This document shows positions 7,554 through 15,303 of a stretch of 53,886 nucleotides of DNA, one piece after another. The first letter of the stretch is position 1. Each line of letters opens with the position of its first letter. A program made the translations under genes and the position numbers. The stretch spans positions 1 through 53,886 of the forward strand of contig JACPCG010000097.1 in NCBI GenBank assembly GCA_016179925.1. The letters run 5' to 3'. The stretch is from Candidatus Rokuibacteriota bacterium (GTDB taxonomy: Bacteria > Methylomirabilota > Methylomirabilia > Rokubacteriales > CSP1-6). Below the pieces are notes generated by a model, which was not told the DNA's origin, did not search any database, and worked only from the letters and a program-made list of their open reading frames with translations.

Positions 7554-8953
7554 GACGATTTCCTCTTCCTGGGACGCAGGGAACCGCCCCGGCGGGCGGC
7601 TGGCCCCTTCTGGCCGCGCCGACGTCTCCCGCTCCCCAGTGTCGCGACGAGCCAGCGAGCGGTGCGCAAGAGGCGCGCATCGGCGTCCCGACGTCCAACC
7701 AGCTGCACGCCGAGTGGCATCCCCGCCTCAGACCACAACAGCGGCAACGTCACCGCCGGAGTACCCAGATAGGTCCAGAGGGTGCAGAAGATCGGATCGC
7801 CGGTGGTCTCGAGTCCGCGTGGTGCCTCGCCCGGGGCTGCCGGTGTGAGAATCGCGTCGAACTCGTCGAACACCGGACCGAGCGCGACGTTGAGTGACGG
7901 GATGCCCGCGACCGCGGCAGCGTAGTCGACCGCCGAGTCGCGGCGGCCGCGCTCGATGGCCCCGCGGAGCGCCGGGCTGAGGCGGTCGCGGCTTTTCTCG
8001 TAATCGCGACGGAGATTGTGCGCCATCTCGACTTCCATGACCGTGCGGTGCATCTCGACGGCGCGCGCGAAGCTCGCGCCGAGCTCGACCTCGGCGACCG
8101 CCTCACCCAGCGCCTCGACGAGCTCGGCGAAGGCCTCGCGTGTCACGGGCTCGGCGTGCTGCCAGACCGGCGAGCGTACGAAGGCCAGGCGCGGCGGCAG
8201 CGGCGGCTCCGACGCGGCCACCGCCGCGAGCGGCGGACGGGCGACGGGTCGCGTGTCGGAATCGTCCTCGTCGAAGCCGACGAGCGCCTCGGTGACGAGC
8301 GCCGCGTCCGCGACCGTGCGCGCGAACACGCCGACGTGATCCAGGGCGCGCGACAAGAGCAGCGCCCCGGATCTTGGAATAAGGCCGTGGGTGGGCTTGA
8401 AGCCGACGACGCCGCAGAACGCGGCCGGCCGGATCACCGACCCGTTGGTCTGCGAGCCGACGGCGGCCGGCACCATGTGCGCCGCCACCGCCGCGGCCGA
8501 GCCGCTGGAGGAGCCGCCCGGCGTGCGGCCGGCATCGTGGGGATTCGTGGTCTTGCCGGGCTGACGATACGCGTACTCCGTGGTCACGGTCTTGCCCATG
8601 ATCACGGCGCCCGCCGCGCGCAGCCTGGCGACGACCGCCGCATCCCGTCGCGGCGTGCGGCCCGCCCAGAGTGGCGACCCGAGCTCGGTCGGCATGTCGC
8701 CGGTATCGAAGATGTCCTTGATGCCGACCGGCACGCCGTGCAGCGGCCCCAGCGCCTTGCCCTGCTTGCGATGCCGGTCGGCGGCATCCGCCTGCTGCAT
8801 GGCGTGGTCGCGGTCGAGAAACACCCAGGCCTGGACCTTCGATTCGACCTCGTCGACCCGCTTGAGGCAGTCGCCCACCAGCTCCGCCGAGGTGATGCGA
8901 CCCTCCCGAATGTCCGCCGCCGCTTGGGTGAGCGACAGGGCGCACAGGCTCAT
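7550..8953 (-). CDS. Amidase (GatA-like amidase-signature family)
   Basis: A 467-residue amidase-signature protein, complete. The Lys in VGIKDIFDTGDMP near residue 79, the serine-rich GGSSSGSAAAVAAHMVP and the nucleophile region VGSQTNGSVIRPAAFCG followed by GFKPTHGLIP form the Ser-cisSer-Lys centre. It differs clearly from the amidase at 1607-3016. It starts 35 nt after the TRAP large permease and overlaps the small membrane gene downstream, so it is embedded in the uptake operon. An imported amide or acyl-amide is a plausible substrate. Asp/Glu-tRNA amidotransferase subunit A is less likely because GatB and GatC are absent. Confidence 0.9.
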   Translation of the reverse strand: MSLCALSLTQAAADIREGRITSAELVGDCLKRVDEVESKVQAWVFLDRDHAMQQADAADRHRKQGKALGPLHGVPVGIKDIFDTGDMPTELGSPLWAGRTPRRDAAVVARLRAAGAVIMGKTVTTEYAYRQPGKTTNPHDAGRTPGGSSSGSAAAVAAHMVPAAVGSQTNGSVIRPAAFCGVVGFKPTHGLIPRSGALLLSRALDHVGVFARTVADAALVTEALVGFDEDDSDTRPVARPPLAAVAASEPPLPPRLAFVRSPVWQHAEPVTREAFAELVEALGEAVAEVELGASFARAVEMHRTVMEVEMAHNLRRDYEKSRDRLSPALRGAIERGRRDSAVDYAAAVAGIPSLNVALGPVFDEFDAILTPAAPGEAPRGLETTGDPIFCTLWTYLGTPAVTLPLLWSEAGMPLGVQLVGRRDADARLLRTARWLVATLGSGRRRRGQKGPAARRGGSLRPRKRKSS

Positions 8954-8987
8954 CCGGAGCGGTCCCTCGCCGCGCGGCCGGCGCGGC

Positions 8988-10337
8988 TCACCGCGGCGTG
9001 TACAGGTAGTCCGGCAGCCACAAGGCCAACGCCGGAAAGACGTAGACGAGCACCATGGCCATGAACACCATCCACACGAAGGGCAGCGCCCCCCTGAAGA
9101 TATCCGCCAGCGCGACGTGCGGTGGAGCGACCCCCTTCAGATAAAACGCGGCCATCGCCACGGGCGGCGTGTTGAAGGCGGTCTGGGTGTTGAGCGCGAC
9201 CAGAATGCCGAAAAAGATCGGGTCGACCTTGAAGTCGTCGAGCAACGGCAGGAAGATCGGGACGAAGATGATGATGATCTCGGTCCATTCCAGCGGCCAC
9301 CCGAGCAGGAAGATGATGAATTGAGTGAGGATCAGGAACTGCACCGTCGACAGGTTCAGCCCGAGGAAAAATCGCTCGATCAACCCCTGGCCGCCGAGAA
9401 GCGCGAACACGGACGCAAAGGTCCATGACCCGATGAACAGGAAACAGACCATGGCCGTCGCCCGCGCGCACAGGAATACGGATTCCTTCAGCATCTGGAA
9501 GTTGAGCGCCCGATACGCGCCGGCCAGGACGAGGCTGGCGAGCGCGCCGCCGCCTGCCGCTTCCGACGGCGTCGCCAATCCGAAGAGGATGGCGCCGAGC
9601 ACCGAGAGGATCAGGACCGCCAACGGAAAGAACGAGGTCAGCAGCAGGCGCATCACTTCGCCGAATGGAACGTCGGTCTGTTCCTTGGGCAACTTGGGGC
9701 AGAGCGCCGGATTCAGCATCGCCCGCAGCATCACGTACAACACGTAGAGGCTCGCCAGGATGAATCCTGGAATCATGGCGGCGGCGTAGAGCTTGACCGC
9801 CGAGATTCCGGCGGTGGCCGCATAGACGATGAGCAGGATGCTGGGCGGGATCAGGATGCCGAGGCAGCCGCCCGCGCACACGACCCCCGCCGCGAGCTTG
9901 GTGTCATAGCCGGCCCGCAGCATGGCGGGAAAGGCCAGGAGCCCCATCAGCGTCACCACCGCCCCGACGATCCCCGTGGCCGTGGCGAACATCGCGCACG
10001 TGAGAAGCGTCGCCACGGCCAGCGATCCCGGGACGCGCTTGGCGGCGACCTGCAGCGAGTGAAACAGACGGTCGAGGATATTCGCGCGCTCGACCACGTA
10101 CCCCATGAACAGGAACAAGGGCACGGCCGTCAGCACGTCGTTGGACGTGACCTCGAAGGTCTTCTGGACCAGGAGCGTGAAGATGCGGTTGTTGAAGAAG
10201 TCCTGGCCGGGCGTGTAATAGGCGTAGTAGCCGAAGCCCACCCCCATCGCGATCAAGGTGAAGGCGATCGGATAGCCGAGCATGATGATGAAGATGAACA
10301 GGCCCAGCATCAAGAGGCCGACCTGGGGATCGGTCAT
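8988..10337 (-). CDS. dctM: TRAP transporter large permease (DctM)
   Basis: A 449-residue integral membrane protein made almost entirely of hydrophobic segments, with the DctM-family blocks VPLFLFMGYVVERA, GLLAFPAMLRAGYD and GCLGILIPPSILLIVYA. It forms the ion-driven channel of a tripartite ATP-independent periplasmic transporter for carboxylates. The ATG at 10337 overlaps the stop of the small permease (ATGA). A GTP-rich upstream extension in the same frame is spurious. The partner binding protein at 11027-12059 appears broken, so function of the system depends on whether that damage is real. Confidence 0.92.
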   Translation of the reverse strand: MTDPQVGLLMLGLFIFIIMLGYPIAFTLIAMGVGFGYYAYYTPGQDFFNNRIFTLLVQKTFEVTSNDVLTAVPLFLFMGYVVERANILDRLFHSLQVAAKRVPGSLAVATLLTCAMFATATGIVGAVVTLMGLLAFPAMLRAGYDTKLAAGVVCAGGCLGILIPPSILLIVYAATAGISAVKLYAAAMIPGFILASLYVLYVMLRAMLNPALCPKLPKEQTDVPFGEVMRLLLTSFFPLAVLILSVLGAILFGLATPSEAAGGGALASLVLAGAYRALNFQMLKESVFLCARATAMVCFLFIGSWTFASVFALLGGQGLIERFFLGLNLSTVQFLILTQFIIFLLGWPLEWTEIIIIFVPIFLPLLDDFKVDPIFFGILVALNTQTAFNTPPVAMAAFYLKGVAPPHVALADIFRGALPFVWMVFMAMVLVYVFPALALWLPDYLYTPR

Positions 10338-10948
10338 GCTCGAGGCCCCGGGCGAGCGGGCGGCGCCTGTTCGCCGTGCTCGGCGAGATATTGCTTCTCG
10401 CGGAGGACGACGGTCTCGATCTCCTCGACGTCGTGAAGACGCTGCGGCCATTCGCCCGAACGGATGCACAGGACGCAGCGGATGATCTCGGCGACCCCCT
10501 GCGCGAGGAGGAGCACCCCGGTCACTGGGATCAGGGCCTTGAGCGGGAACACGGGAACCCCGGCAGGGCTGAAGATGCTCAGCTCTCGAAACCGGATGGC
10601 GCGCTCCGCGAAGCCCCACCCGGAGTAGATCCAGGCCCCGACGGCGGGAAGGAAGAACACGATGTAGAGCACGAGATCCACCGTGGCCTGCACCCGTGGC
10701 GGCCAGAAGCGGTAGAGCACATCGCCGCGCACGTGTCCGTTGCGCGACAGGGTATAGGCGCCGGCCATCAGGAACATGGCGCCGTAGCTGATGTAGCTGA
10801 TGTCGAAGGCCCAGGTCGTCGGCCTCCCCAGGACGTAGCGCACGAAGACCTCGTAGCTGACGCCGAACGTGAGCACGAGGATCAGCCAGGCGAACGCCTT
10901 CCCGACCCAGGTGCTGAGCGAGTCGATGAAGAACAGAAACCGAGTCAT
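10334..10948 (-). CDS. dctQ: TRAP transporter small permease (DctQ)
   Basis: A 204-residue DctQ-type subunit with four membrane segments (LILVLTFGVSYEVFVRYVLG, ISYISYGAMFLMAGAYTL, VDLVLYIVFFLPAVGAW and ALIPVTGVLLLAQGVAEIIR) and a polar C-terminal tail. The RYVLGRPTTWAFDIS region, with Arg and Trp-Asp, is typical of the family. It bridges the large permease and the periplasmic binding protein. I choose the ATG at 10948 because it directly precedes the first hydrophobic segment; an upstream in-frame start adds only 12 unlikely residues. Confidence 0.88.
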   Translation of the reverse strand: MTRFLFFIDSLSTWVGKAFAWLILVLTFGVSYEVFVRYVLGRPTTWAFDISYISYGAMFLMAGAYTLSRNGHVRGDVLYRFWPPRVQATVDLVLYIVFFLPAVGAWIYSGWGFAERAIRFRELSIFSPAGVPVFPLKALIPVTGVLLLAQGVAEIIRCVLCIRSGEWPQRLHDVEEIETVVLREKQYLAEHGEQAPPARPGPRA

Positions 10949-11026
10949 GTCCCCCCTACACAGGCTCGGGCGGCGTGGATCCACGCCGCCCGACCGGAAC
11001 GAGCACGATCAGTGCCGACGAAGGGG

Positions 11027-11440
11027 CTACAGCTTCAGCTTGCCGAAGTGATGCTCGTAGGCGACGCGGTAATCGGCCGAGTTGAACAGCCCGTAATAGA
11101 CGACGCGCTGCACCCACGCCTTCTGCGAATCCATCACCTTCTTCATGAATGGGTCCTTGCCGAGCGTCTCGATCAAACCGTCCCAGGCCTTGATCTGAGC
11201 CTCGAACACGTCCTTGGGCGTCCGGATGACGTTCACCTTGTCCTTGCTGATCAGCTCCTGGAGGTCCTTCGAGTAATAGTCCATCCCCTTCCACTCGTTG
11301 GCGGAGGAGACGGCCTCGGCGGCGTACTGAAGAATGGCCTGATGCTCCTTGGGCAACGAGGTGAACTTGGACTTGTTGAACATGATCTCGAAGTACTCGG
11401 TGGCCTGATGGTAGCTGCCCAGCATGTAGTTCTTGGCCAC
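11027..11440 (-). pseudogene. TRAP substrate-binding protein, C-terminal fragment
   Basis: C-terminal lobe of the binding protein, one frame away from its N-terminal part. It reads from GAQDVAKNYMLGSYHQATEYFEI (in frame upstream of 11440) through the helical tail that ends YRVAYEHHFGKLKL. The region is well formed and still uses normal codons, so the damage is recent or artificial. Confidence 0.75.
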
Positions 11441-12059
11441 GTCCTGGGCGCCGAAGCGTGAGGCCCATGGCCTGGAACAGGTCGGCGGCCAGGCCCACCG
11501 TGCGGTACTTCAGCCCCTTCAGGTCGGCCACGCCCCGCACCGGCTTCTTGAACCAGCCGAGCGGCTGGGTCGGCATCGGCATGGCGAAGAAGCTGATGAT
11601 GTTGAGCTTCATGATGTCGCTGAGCAGCTCGTTGAACAGCTCGCGCCCGCCGCCGTTGTGGATCCAGCCGAGTCCCTCATTGGCGTTGAAGCCGAACACC
11701 GGGCCGGTGCCGAACAGCGACGCGGCCTTGTGCTTGCCGTACCAGTACACGGTCACCGTGTGGGCGGCGTCGATCTGTCCCCCATGGACACCCTCCTGCA
11801 CCTGGAAGGGGTGGACGACGGAGCCGCCGACCAGATAGTCGATCCTGAGCCGCCCGCCGGCCATTTCGTTGACGCGCTTGACGTAGTCTTCGGCGAATTC
11901 GTTGAACACGTCCTTGGCGCCCCACGAACCCTGCATCTTCAGGGTGACCGTCTGGGCACGCGAAACCTGTGGCATAGCGATCGTGGCCGCCCCGGTCAGG
12001 GCGGCACCCGCGAGGAACTTGCGTCGGGTCGTGGCAGTTCGATTCCGTGCTGTGGTCAT
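11441..12059 (-). pseudogene. TRAP transporter substrate-binding protein (DctP family), N-terminal fragment, frameshifted
   Basis: Begins with a twin-arginine-like signal (TTRRKFLAGAALTG, cleavage likely after SRA near residue 36), then the DctP ligand-binding domain: VTLKMQGSWGAKDVFNEFAEDYVKR, GGQIDAAHTVTVYWYGK, and PVRGVADLKGLKYRTVGLAADLFQAMG near residue 190. Just after this the reading frame is lost (about 11445-11455). In intact relatives about 30 residues, including the LPGGEIVPAL ligand-contacting block, lie between FQAMG and the sequence that resumes in the other frame; here they are missing. GGGAGG lies upstream of the ATG. This is a deletion plus frameshift, or an assembly collapse, in the first gene of the TRAP operon. 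Confidence 0.8.
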
Positions 12060-12380
12060 GGCTGAGGTCCTCCCATGGTTGACCGCGGCCTTCGCCGCTC
12101 ACTTGGACGAGATACCGATCTCACGCGCTTCGTTTCGCCGCAACTCGTCGCGTCTGGAACAGCGGTCCACCCCCGCTATCGTTGGCCACCAGCTCTCTCG
12201 TGCCCCGCCACCTAGCCTGGGGCACTGCCCCCTGCCAGAGCACAGGCACCATAAGAGCAACATCAAGGCTTCCCAACCGTAGCCGTACCAGGCGCCCCGT
12301 ATCTAACGCAGGGAGAGCGAAGGGCATCCTGCGCCAGGAACGGCGGCGCTGTCAAGGAGCACGGCGTGTGGCGGCGGCCG
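12060..12380. other. Gap upstream of the TRAP operon, no confident gene
   Basis: A region of somewhat lower GC between the TRAP binding protein start and the end of the PDZ gene. One 68-codon minus-strand frame (12121-12327) exists but has no family resemblance. The only structure I see is a short GC-rich hairpin near 12223-12235 (GGGGCACTGCCCC). It presumably holds the TRAP operon promoter, but I cannot pick convincing -35/-10 boxes. Confidence 0.4.
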
Positions 12381-12605
12381 TCAGCGGGCGGTCAGGGTGA
12401 GGCTCAGGCGGCGCTCCCCACGTCGGACCGTGAGCCTGAGCGGCCGCTCGGCACTCGCCTCCGCGAGCGCCTCTCTCGTTGCCTCACGCGTCACCACCCC
12501 CTGATCGTTCACCTGGACGATCACGTCGCCCACCTCCAGGCCCGCGCGCTCGGCCGGGCTCCCCTTCACGACGACGGCCACGGCCGTCGGGGTCTCGCAC
12601 GACAA
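12381..12605 (-). pseudogene. PDZ-domain protein, second PDZ domain (out of frame with first)
   Basis: Continuation of the gene at 12600-13047 in another frame. It encodes a second PDZ domain (VVVKGSPAERAGLEVGDVIVQVNDQGV) ending LSLTLTAR. Restoring one base near 12595-12605 would join FGFVV to ETPTAVAVVV and give a single 222-residue double-PDZ protein. Confidence 0.7.
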
Positions 12606-13047
12606 AACCGAACTCGGCGGCGATCCGTTCCCCGACGATCGCCCGGGGCATGGCGGCGAGCGTCACCGCGACGCGCTGCCGCCCCTCCGCGCGGAGCACG
12701 GTCAGCGGGGTCTCCCGCTCGATGGGCGCCGCGGCGATCAGCCGCTGGAGGAGCCGCGTCTCGGTGACCGGCCGGTCGTCGAAGGCGACGACGATGTCCC
12801 CGGCTCTGAGGCCGGCCTTCTCGGCGGGCGCCCCCTCGATCACCTCGACGATCACGACGCCGAAGCCCTCGCGGATCCCGTGCCTGGCCGCGATCTCTTC
12901 CATCTCCTGCTCCGAGAGGTCGCGGATGCGCACGCCGAGCCACGACCACTGCCGCGCGTCCGCCGCCGACGCCAGCGCGCCGATCAGCAGTAGCGCCACG
13001 ATCGCCACGCGGCCGAGAGCGAGGGTGCGCGCCGGCGCGGCGCTCAC
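12600..13047 (-). pseudogene. Secreted double-PDZ protein, N-terminal part, single frameshift
   Basis: Starts at GTG 13047, which overlaps the TGA of the LON-domain gene (GTGA). Residues 10-35 form a signal peptide or membrane anchor (VAIVALLLIGALASAADA), followed by WSWLGVRIRDLSEQEMEEIAARHGI and a PDZ domain (VIEGAPAEKAGLRAGDIVVAFDDRPV). The family resembles the PDZ modules of periplasmic HtrA/S2P-associated proteins without a protease domain, so a periplasmic peptide-binding or quality-control role is inferred. The frame is lost near 12600 with no loss of similarity, which suggests a one-base indel and possibly a sequencing error. Confidence 0.75.
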
Positions 13048-13682
13048 CCGCGTCCCCGCAAGAGCTCGTTGACGAGCTGGTCGAGCGCGCGGGACAGGCG
13101 GTCGAGGCGGTCGGCGACGTCGAGCGTCTCCAGCAGCTCCTGGCGGAGGTCGGCGTCCGGGATGACGGCGGAGGCGATCCGGTCGGCGATCGCTCCGGGC
13201 GGCTGCCCCTCGGCGAGCGCCGTGTCGAGGAGGTCGGCCGGACGGTCGAGCGCCCGCAAGAGCCGCCCGCACGCTCCGCGGATCCGGCCGACGACCGGCG
13301 CGACGTCGGTCGCGGGCGGGACATCCTCGAGCCGGTGGGCCGTGACGAGCCGGTAGAGCGTGTCGCTCGGCTTCTCGCTCGCGAGGCGGACCCGGCAGTC
13401 GCCCTTGAGCAGGATGTTGTAGCGGCCCGTCGCAAGCCGCTCCCAGCTGACGATCTCCCCCGCCCCGGCGACGGCGTGGACGGCGGGCTTGCCGGCGTAC
13501 GTCGTCTCGTAGCCGGGGCGGAGCCTCACCACCGCGAGTCTCCGGTCGCGGGCGAGCGCGTCCATGACCATCGCGCGGTAGCGCGCCTCGAAGACGTGGA
13601 GCGGCAGGAGCGTGTGCGGGAAGAACGCGACGTCGGGCAGCGGGAAGATCGGGAGGATCAGCGCCGGCGTCGGGCTCGGCAC
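13044..13682 (-). CDS. Stand-alone LON substrate-binding domain protein
   Basis: A 212-residue protein with the LON N-terminal fold: ALILPIFPLPDVAFFPHTLLPLHVFEARYRAMVMDAL at residues 6-43, then GYETTYAGKPAVHAVAGAGEIVSWERLATGRYNILLKGDCRVRL. There is no AAA+ or protease domain, as in the many small LON_substr_bdg proteins; such proteins may bind unfolded clients but have no proven activity. The GTG at 13682 lies 4 nt after the Mrp stop and directly precedes the conserved start; the stop overlaps the PDZ gene start. An upstream extension antisense-like in composition was rejected. Confidence 0.82.
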   Translation of the reverse strand: MPSPTPALILPIFPLPDVAFFPHTLLPLHVFEARYRAMVMDALARDRRLAVVRLRPGYETTYAGKPAVHAVAGAGEIVSWERLATGRYNILLKGDCRVRLASEKPSDTLYRLVTAHRLEDVPPATDVAPVVGRIRGACGRLLRALDRPADLLDTALAEGQPPGAIADRIASAVIPDADLRQELLETLDVADRLDRLSRALDQLVNELLRGRG

Positions 13683-13686
13683 CGGA

Positions 13687-14730
13687 TCAGCTGATCGTCG
13701 GGAGCGGCCCGAGCGCGGCGAGCTGGTCCAGGCGCTTGCGGACCGCCTCGGCGAGCTCGCGGAAGGCCTTGGCCTGCGGCGAGTCGGGCCGGCGGATCGT
13801 GATCGGCGAGCCCTCGTCGCCACCCGCGCGCGTCTCGGGGTCGAGCGGGATCTGCGCGAGGAGCGGGATGCCGTACTCCTCCGCGATGCGCCGGCCGCCG
13901 CCCTCGCCGAAGATCGCGTAGCGCGGCACGTTCAGCCGCTGGAACATCCCGATCGCCTTGCGCACGTCGAGGAGCGCCACGTCCTGGGGCGTCGTCACCA
14001 TGACGACGCCGGAGAGCGGGATCACCTGCGAGAGCGAGAGCTGGGCGTCGCCGGTGCCGGGCGGCATGTCGAACACGAGGTAGTCGAGCGCGCCCCACAT
14101 GACGTCCCGGAGCATCTGCTGGATGAACGAGTGGATCATCGGGCCGCGCCAGACGAGCGGCTCCCGGTCGTTCACGAGCAGGCCGATGGACATCATCTTG
14201 ATCCCGTGCGCCTCGACCGGGAGGATCTTGTTGTCGAACATCCCGGGCCGCCCGCGCGAGCCGAGCATCATCGGCACGTCCGGCCCGTAGACGTCGGAGT
14301 CGACGATCCCGACGGCCGCGCCGCCCTGGCGCAGCGCGATGGCGAGGTTCACGGCGACCGTGGACTTGCCGACGCCGCCCTTGCCGGAGGACACGGCGAG
14401 CGTGTGGCGGACCTCCGGGATGAACTCCGCCGAGCGCGCCGGCGCCTGCCCGTGCGCGTGAGGCTGCGGCGCTGGCTGCGCCGGCTGCGCCGCGCCGCCC
14501 ATCGCGACCTTCACCTTCGACACGCCCGGGAGCTGGCCCACGAGGCGCGAGGCCATGCTGTGCATCGCCGCCTTGGACTGCGGGGACTGGTCCGTGAAGG
14601 CCAGCGTGAAGGCGACCTCCGAGTCGGAGATCCGCAAGTCCCGGACGAGGCCGAGCGTGACGATGTCCTTCTGCTGCTGGGGGTCTTTCACCCCCCGGAG
14701 GACGTCGAGCACCTTGTCCTGGCTCACCAT
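13687..14730 (-). CDS. mrp: Mrp/ApbC iron-sulfur carrier ATPase, lacking the CxxC region
   Basis: A 347-residue Mrp-type P-loop ATPase that delivers Fe-S clusters. An N-terminal DUF59 (MIP18) domain spans about residues 1-85; the deviant Walker A SSGKGGVGKSTVAVNLA is near 112, followed by VDSDVYGPDVPMMLG and the switch DYLVFDMPPGTGDAQLSL. After QRLNVP the sequence jumps straight to RYAIFGEGGGRR. Intact relatives have about 20 further residues there, including ENMSYF and the CPHC cluster-binding motif, and I find no CxxC anywhere in this protein. It is either an in-frame deletion, an assembly collapse or a specialised variant. A TATAGT box 10 nt upstream suggests a near-leaderless start. Confidence 0.88.
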   Translation of the reverse strand: MVSQDKVLDVLRGVKDPQQQKDIVTLGLVRDLRISDSEVAFTLAFTDQSPQSKAAMHSMASRLVGQLPGVSKVKVAMGGAAQPAQPAPQPHAHGQAPARSAEFIPEVRHTLAVSSGKGGVGKSTVAVNLAIALRQGGAAVGIVDSDVYGPDVPMMLGSRGRPGMFDNKILPVEAHGIKMMSIGLLVNDREPLVWRGPMIHSFIQQMLRDVMWGALDYLVFDMPPGTGDAQLSLSQVIPLSGVVMVTTPQDVALLDVRKAIGMFQRLNVPRYAIFGEGGGRRIAEEYGIPLLAQIPLDPETRAGGDEGSPITIRRPDSPQAKAFRELAEAVRKRLDQLAALGPLPTIS

Positions 14731-14740
14731 ACTCACGAGG

Positions 14741-14746
14741 ACTATA
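14741..14746 (-). promoter_or_regulatory. -10 box for mrp
   Basis: TATAGT on the minus strand, 10 nt upstream of the ATG at 14730, giving a leader of only a few nucleotides. It is divergent from the flavin reductase promoter. Confidence 0.5.
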
Positions 14747-14785
14747 CCATCGGTGTGGAGTCCACGCATATCTATGCGCAAAACC

Positions 14786-14814
14786 TTGCAATTTCGGGGC
14801 TGACCTGCTACATA
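14786..14814 (+). promoter_or_regulatory. Sigma-70-type promoter, leaderless, for the flavin reductase operon
   Basis: TTGCAA at 14786-14791, a 17-nt spacer and TACATA at 14809-14814. The GTG start is only 6 nt further, so the transcript would begin at or within a few bases of the start codon. Confidence 0.55.
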
Positions 14815-14820
14815 AAGACG

Positions 14821-15303
14821 GTGATTTCCTCCGACGAATTCCGGCGCGCGCTCGGCCACTTCGCCACCGGCGTCACGGTCGTCTCCACGTGCGACGGCGA
14901 CGGGCGTCCCACCGGCCTGACGGCGAGCGCGTTCACGTCCGTGTCGCTCGATCCGCCCCTGGTCCTGGTCTGCGTGGACCACAAGTCGCAGAGCTACCCG
15001 GCGCTCCTCGAGCGCGGGCGGTTCGCCGTCAATGTCCTGCGCGCGGACCAGGAGGCGGTGTCGCGCCGGTTCGCGACGACGCGGCTCGACAAGTTCGACG
15101 GCGTCCCGTTCCACATGAGCCCGCTCGCGCTGCCGCTTCTCGACGATGCGCTGGCCCAGCTCGAGTGCGTCACGGTCAGCACGCACGTCGAGGGCGACCA
15201 CACGATTCTCGTCGGACGCGTCGAGTGCGTCCACTTCGGCTCCGGCCAGCCGCTGGTCTATTACCGCGGTCGCTACGATCGCCTGTCGGGAGCGAGCGCG
15301 TGA
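14821..15303 (+). CDS. Flavin reductase-like protein
   Basis: A 160-residue FMN-binding split-barrel protein of the flavin reductase family (HpaC/RutF type). It has the core FATGVTVVSTCDGDGRPTGLTASAFTSVSLDPPLVLVCVD followed by FAVNVLRADQEAVSRRFA, and the terminal PLVYYRGRYDRL. Such enzymes reduce FMN or FAD with NAD(P)H for a partner monooxygenase; no partner lies nearby. The GTG start is fixed by the promoter 6 nt upstream and by the family N-terminus (SSDEFRRALGHFATGV). The stop overlaps the GTG of the aminotransferase (GTGA), so it leads the operon. Confidence 0.88.
   Translation: MISSDEFRRALGHFATGVTVVSTCDGDGRPTGLTASAFTSVSLDPPLVLVCVDHKSQSYPALLERGRFAVNVLRADQEAVSRRFATTRLDKFDGVPFHMSPLALPLLDDALAQLECVTVSTHVEGDHTILVGRVECVHFGSGQPLVYYRGRYDRLSGASA

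Noticed and set aside
12121-12327. 68-codon minus-strand frame upstream of the TRAP operon
   Set aside because: No recognisable motif, no ribosome-binding site, and composition compatible with chance.
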